This document shows, piece by piece, positions 60,237 through 64,000 of a stretch of DNA of 64,000 bases; the first letter of the stretch is position 1; each line of letters begins with the position of its first letter. The DNA is from Puia sp963703355 (GTDB taxonomy: Bacteria; Bacteroidota; Bacteroidia; Chitinophagales; Chitinophagaceae): the NCBI GenBank assembly GCA_963703355.1, contig OY969813.1, forward strand, positions 3,720,001-3,784,000, in the 5' to 3' direction. The position numbers and the translations under genes were made by a program. The notes beneath the pieces are model-generated. The model was given only the letters and a program-made list of their open reading frames with translations. It searched no databases and had not been told where the DNA came from.

Positions 60237-62201
60237 ATGAGAATCGTCGCCACATTTTTCATTCAGCTTCTCGGAATCAGTTCATTGTTCGCGCAACATA
60301 TCACGCAGGATAATAACATATATAACTCGCACGATGTATTCACGCAGGGATTTAACCCTCCCGCAGGTAATATATATCGATCAGCCATCGGAACGCCGGG
60401 TCCGCAGTATTGGCAGAATGCATCCAGTTACCTGATCCATGCCACATTGAGTGAAAAAGATACATCCATCACAGGTGACGTAACCATTTCTTATACGAAT
60501 AACAGTCCGGATCAACTTGATTATGTATGGCTCCAGCTGGATCAGAATATTTTTAAGCGCTCTTCGAGATCTGTAGCAGCCACACCTTATCCGGGAGATT
60601 ATTTTAATGTGCTCGGAAATGACGCTGGTTATCTGATCAAAGAGGTTACCATTACTCATGCAGGTAAATCATATGCTGTGCAGCCGGTTATTTCTGACAC
60701 CAGAATGCAGCTTCGTTTAAATGCTCCGATAGCGGCAAAGGGAGATAAGATTTCCATCAAAGTCAATTTCAGTTTCCATGTACCACTGGAAGGCGCGGGC
60801 CGCTTTGGAAGACAGTATACAAAGAATGGCGTCATTTATCAGATAGGTCAGTGGTATCCCCGTATGTGCGTGTACGATGACGTGGAAGGCTGGAATACGT
60901 TGCCTTATTTGGGACTTGGTGAATTTTATTGCGACTATGGGGACTACGAATATTTTATCACGGCGCCATCTGAAATGATTGTATATGGTTCAGGTGATCT
61001 CCAAAATCCAACCGATGTACTAACAGCAGATGAAATAAAAAAACTTGCGCTTGCATCGACGAGCGATAAAACCATCACTATTATCGGAGCCAATGAAGCG
61101 CTGAGTCCTTCTTCCCGTCCTGCGTCCAAAGGAAATCTGACCTGGCATTTCAAAATGCAGAATACAAGAGACGTCGGCTGGGCTGCAGGGAAGGGAATGA
61201 TCTGGGACGCTGCAAGAATTAATCTGCCTTCGGGTCGTAAAGCACTTGCGATGTCAAGCTATCCTTCGGAAAGTATCGGTGATACGGCGTGGACAAGATC
61301 TACCGAATATTTAAAAGCGAGTATAGAGATATATTCAAAAAACTTTTTTGAATATCCATGGAACAATGCCATCAGCAGTGCAGGCAGAACCGGCGGGATG
61401 GAATATCCCGGCATCATCTTTAATAATTTTCAGGAAACCAAAGCGCGTTTATGGTTTTTGATTGCTCACGAAATTGGTCACAACTGGTTCCCGATGATTG
61501 TGGGCAGCAATGAAAGAAAATATATGTGGCAGGATGAAGGATTCAATACATACATAAATTATATCGCGACCGATCTGTTTAATAAGGGCGAATACGTAAA
61601 TGATTCCGCCTATTTTGATAAGGGCTTTTTTGCGTCGAGAGATTATATTCAGTTCATGCAATACAAGGACCCGTTGATCACGGTGTCCGATGCAATGAAT
61701 GAGCAACAACACTATCAGTTCTATGGTAAAACAGCTTATGGGTTAAATCTGCTTCGCACTGTGGTTGTTGGAAAGGAACGTTTTGACTATGCTTTCAGAA
61801 AATATACAGAGGCCTGGTCATTCAAACATCCCACGCCTTATGATTTTTTTCATTGCATCAACAGCGCCGCAGGGGAGGACCTCAACTGGTTTTGGAAGGA
61901 ATGGTTTTTTACTACCTGGACATTTGACCAGGGTATTGCGGGAGTAGCCTATGTGAACAACGATCCTGCACTTGGATCGCTCATTACTGTTGAAAACAAG
62001 GGGAAAATGATCCTGCCTGTGATCGCAAAAATCACCACTACAGATGGCAAAGAAGAAACGATTCAACTGCCGGTGGAAATATGGCAGCGTGGAAGCCCAT
62101 GGACCTTCAGGTATCCCTCTACTTCTAAAATCGCCAGCGTAGTACTCGATCCCGGGCATGTGATGCCGGATGTGGATAGAAAAAATAATGAATGGAAATA
62201 A
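60237..62201 (+). CDS. M1-family metallopeptidase, secreted
   Basis: 654 residues with a signal peptide (MRIVATFFIQLLGISSLFAQ). N-terminal beta domain, then the gluzincin zinc motif HEIGHNWFP at about residue 411 and the third ligand in DEGFNTYIN 18 residues on, with GGMEYPGII before it as the GxMEN-like exopeptidase motif in altered form. A C-terminal helical part with YDFFHCINSAAGEDLNWFW follows. Ten bp after the macroglobulin gene, so likely co-transcribed. Confidence 0.92.
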   Translation: MRIVATFFIQLLGISSLFAQHITQDNNIYNSHDVFTQGFNPPAGNIYRSAIGTPGPQYWQNASSYLIHATLSEKDTSITGDVTISYTNNSPDQLDYVWLQLDQNIFKRSSRSVAATPYPGDYFNVLGNDAGYLIKEVTITHAGKSYAVQPVISDTRMQLRLNAPIAAKGDKISIKVNFSFHVPLEGAGRFGRQYTKNGVIYQIGQWYPRMCVYDDVEGWNTLPYLGLGEFYCDYGDYEYFITAPSEMIVYGSGDLQNPTDVLTADEIKKLALASTSDKTITIIGANEALSPSSRPASKGNLTWHFKMQNTRDVGWAAGKGMIWDAARINLPSGRKALAMSSYPSESIGDTAWTRSTEYLKASIEIYSKNFFEYPWNNAISSAGRTGGMEYPGIIFNNFQETKARLWFLIAHEIGHNWFPMIVGSNERKYMWQDEGFNTYINYIATDLFNKGEYVNDSAYFDKGFFASRDYIQFMQYKDPLITVSDAMNEQQHYQFYGKTAYGLNLLRTVVVGKERFDYAFRKYTEAWSFKHPTPYDFFHCINSAAGEDLNWFWKEWFFTTWTFDQGIAGVAYVNNDPALGSLITVENKGKMILPVIAKITTTDGKEETIQLPVEIWQRGSPWTFRYPSTSKIASVVLDPGHVMPDVDRKNNEWK

Positions 62202-62411
62202 TAATCACCCGTGTTGATTTTAGCGAAAATTACTTGACCGTGATTACCAAACGCAGCTTTTTGCATATATCAATTTACATTTTAATCCCCTGATCATATA
62301 TTCGCCGGAATTACTTATTTCCGGGACGCTCAGTGAATTCTCAATTTCTTAGTGGTTCAGCCTGTAGATATTTTCGTGGTGAATAGTTTATATGCCACTA
62401 AACCTCAGGCC

Positions 62412-62588
62412 ATGACACATCTTTTTCTTTTGAACAATATCATCGTGTTTTCTTTTATAATTATATTTTTTGCCTGCAGCAGGACGACTGAAAAAACTTC
62501 TGTTACATCAGACAAAATGTTTATGGAAAAATCTGATGAGATAGCGTCCAATAAAAAAAACCTTCCGGATCAGGAAGGTTTTCAATGA
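62412..62588 (+). CDS. Doubtful 58-residue lipoprotein
   Basis: MTHLFLLNNIIVFSFIIIFFAC is a good lipoprotein signal with a FFAC lipobox, but the last dozen codons lie within the terminator hairpin at 62559, which argues against a real gene. No known family. Frame could start earlier at 62352. Confidence 0.3.
   Translation: MTHLFLLNNIIVFSFIIIFFACSRTTEKTSVTSDKMFMEKSDEIASNKKNLPDQEGFQ
62559..62582. terminator. Bidirectional terminator between convergent genes
   Basis: AACCTTCC pairs with GGAAGGTT around a 6-nt loop, with an A-run before and T residues after, so both directions are served. It lies 25 bp from the stop of the leftward lipoprotein gene. Confidence 0.75.
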
Positions 62589-62606
62589 TAAAATGTTGTT
62601 TTTATT

Positions 62607-63620
62607 CTAATAAGGAAAAAGAATCGGAACTGTTTTGATTCCAAGCCATGACCATACCACTTCAAAATAGTAGTTGCCATTACCCGGACAACCGGTTGGA
62701 TTACCACTTTGATCCAGACCATAAGTGATCGTTGCGTCCAGACTATCAGATGTCAGAATCTGATTCTGACCACTAACCAGCCTGAAATCACAGTCTTGGC
62801 GAAATACTTTGGGAACCGTAATCAAAGATTCGAATGTAGTACCAAAGCGATTGGTTCCCCATTCAGCGATATTATTATTCGTTCCGTCACTATGTATACC
62901 GGTAGTTGTAAGTACGATTCCATTATTATATGTGTACACACGTTGTTTGGCAGTCTGCCACGTACGTACAAGATTATCAGCAAACGTGATGGTAAAGTTA
63001 TCAGTAAGCGTATGTGTTATGCTGACCAGGTTGGGAAGATCTATCAGATTTCCTCCACTGACATTTGTAAATGTGCGGGTACCATTCAGCGTTATAGATT
63101 TTTTATCACTCATACGCGTAATCAGCACGTTTTGTACAGCAACATTCACAACAGCACCTTTGTCTTCCCAATGAACACCCTGAGCAATGGAAATAACAAC
63201 AACACCCGTACGGGTTCTGTTACCCCAGCAATTTGTACCATTATATGTGATTGTAATGGTTCTTGGATTTACTGTTGTGTCAATAACTACAACCGCATCG
63301 CAGATGATTGAGTCGATGGTTATCTGACCAGAAATGCCCAGTGTATGTGTTGCGGGATTAACACTGTTTACTCCAATCATTCCGGTTCTGACGACAGATG
63401 CAGCATTTCCATTAATGGAAGCCTGACTGCTAAGCGCAGCATTTATATCATCAGCCATCATATCAGATTCATTGGAAACCATGGTCTGGTCATCAGCCTG
63501 GGTTTGCACGGTAGTAGTGCTGGAAGAATTATTATTGCTGTTATCCTTTTTACAGGAAATTACAAGCACCAGTAACGCAATCATAATAATTGCGATGGGG
63601 GAATGTTTGCGTGGGTTCAT
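62607..63620 (-). CDS. Predicted surface lipoprotein, unknown function
   Basis: 337 residues. Lipoprotein signal (IIMIALLVLVISCKK) followed by a low-complexity Asn/Ser/Thr linker, then a beta-rich domain full of Thr, Val, Asn and Ser (TRTITITYNGTNCWGNRTRTGVV in parts). Typical of Bacteroidota surface lipoproteins, no named family recognised. CKKD after the Cys lacks the usual acidic surface-export motif. Convergent with the M1 peptidase. Confidence 0.65.
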   Translation of the reverse strand: MNPRKHSPIAIIMIALLVLVISCKKDNSNNNSSSTTTVQTQADDQTMVSNESDMMADDINAALSSQASINGNAASVVRTGMIGVNSVNPATHTLGISGQITIDSIICDAVVVIDTTVNPRTITITYNGTNCWGNRTRTGVVVISIAQGVHWEDKGAVVNVAVQNVLITRMSDKKSITLNGTRTFTNVSGGNLIDLPNLVSITHTLTDNFTITFADNLVRTWQTAKQRVYTYNNGIVLTTTGIHSDGTNNNIAEWGTNRFGTTFESLITVPKVFRQDCDFRLVSGQNQILTSDSLDATITYGLDQSGNPTGCPGNGNYYFEVVWSWLGIKTVPILFPY

Positions 63621-64000
63621 ATTTGAATTTTTAAGAAAGTTTGTAGGCTTAAAAACGCCAATATGGTTCCCTTATTACTTTTCAGGTATGCGTGAACGTG
63701 TTAAATGACTGTGAATACCGGTTTGGGAAAAATGAAATTCCCTATCAATTTCGATCTATTGGGTAACACCCTCTCTTCTAACTATTTAGATATGAACGGT
63801 TTTTAGACTTTTGATGATATATGTAGGATTTCCCACACGTGGGGATGTTTACCCGTGAGTACAGAAATATAATTAGTGCACAAACATCGAATAGGGGAAA
63901 AATTCTTTTGCTCGATTTACTTGAGGGTAGTGTTTGCGTTGATTATTATCTGTTTTTGGATGTTGACAAAGACGTTCATGTTTTAAGAACGAATCGAAAT
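63621..64000. other. 380-bp end region, no gene seen
   Basis: Upstream of the leftward lipoprotein gene, it presumably carries its promoter. A short inverted repeat CCCAC-AC-GTGGG is at about 63831-63842. No convincing coding frame reaches the window edge. Confidence 0.4.

Larger units (their letters stand above)
62202..62606. other. 405-bp convergent intergenic region
   Basis: Lies between the M1 peptidase and the leftward lipoprotein gene. Contains one doubtful small lipoprotein frame (62412-62588) and a bidirectional terminator near its right end. Nothing else supported. Confidence 0.5.

Noticed and set aside
62352..62411. Start of the small lipoprotein at 62352
   Set aside because: The first 20 residues lack signal character; if the gene is real it starts at 62412.
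1..64000. CRISPR array, rRNA operon or standard tRNA genes
   Set aside because: No regularly spaced direct repeats with unique spacers, no rRNA sequence and no complete cloverleaf were found by eye.

Overview
The window is bacterial and almost certainly from the phylum Bacteroidota, close to the Chitinophagaceae. It has a FecR / SusC (STN-containing) / SusD set, promoters with a TAnnTTTG -7 box, many SPase II lipoproteins, a MauE / small Cys-rich peptide cluster, a CTnDOT-type integrase, a MobC/BmgA-type mobilisation pair and a tmRNA of Bacteroidota type. No rRNA, ordinary tRNA or CRISPR array was found.

Layout. 1-11.9 kb is core chromosome: a 5'-truncated NtrY-like histidine kinase, an acyltransferase, a PolX/PHP protein with a degenerate polymerase motif, a 32-residue histone-like peptide, rpmA-rplU, a GH3-family enzyme, dxr, rseP and a small lipoprotein. 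The tmRNA gene (ssrA, tag GNTQYAMAA) is at 11954-12321. Its 3' end is the attachment site of a 23.5-kb integrative mobilisable element. A 22-bp copy of the tmRNA end lies at each boundary (12301-12322 and 35804-35825), and a 13-bp partial third copy at 36604-36616 suggests an older or satellite insertion.

The element carries an integrase, an excisionase-like regulator, a hairpin-rich candidate oriT, a MobC-like protein and a relaxase broken by a frameshift. No conjugation machinery is seen. Its cargo includes: a GbsR / two membrane proteins / TIGR01777 epimerase / DCC / SRPBCC cluster; an SPFH, NAD-kinase-like, membrane-anchored HNH and plug-containing rhomboid cluster (a candidate membrane-centred defence or stress system); and an RNA-repair locus. 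The RNA-repair locus runs WYL regulator, divergent Ro60/TROVE protein, four consecutive Y-RNA-like genes with tRNA-mimic arms, RtcB RNA ligase and an S24-like protein, followed by a HEPN-like protein and a histone-like protein. The Y RNA array is the most striking feature of the window: each RNA is closed by a 7-bp outer stem, carries a conserved TGYCGTA internal-loop strand and contains a T-arm. The fourth shows a circularly permuted tRNA layout (T-arm, closed acceptor hairpin, D-arm).

Right of the element, 36.7-64 kb is again chromosomal. It holds a choloylglycine-hydrolase-family Ntn hydrolase whose natural start codon seems lost, an orphan FecR / SusC / SusD / TlpA-DUF3738-like operon, an AraC / MauE / Cys-rich peptide / exported-protein cluster, an ECF sigma factor preceded by a strong inverted repeat, a small XRE regulator next to helically phased direct repeats, an OafA-type acyltransferase, two heptameric tandem repeats, the divergent pbpC / alpha-2-macroglobulin pair, an M1 metallopeptidase and a secreted lipoprotein.

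All functions are read from motifs and gene order by eye; no database search was run.
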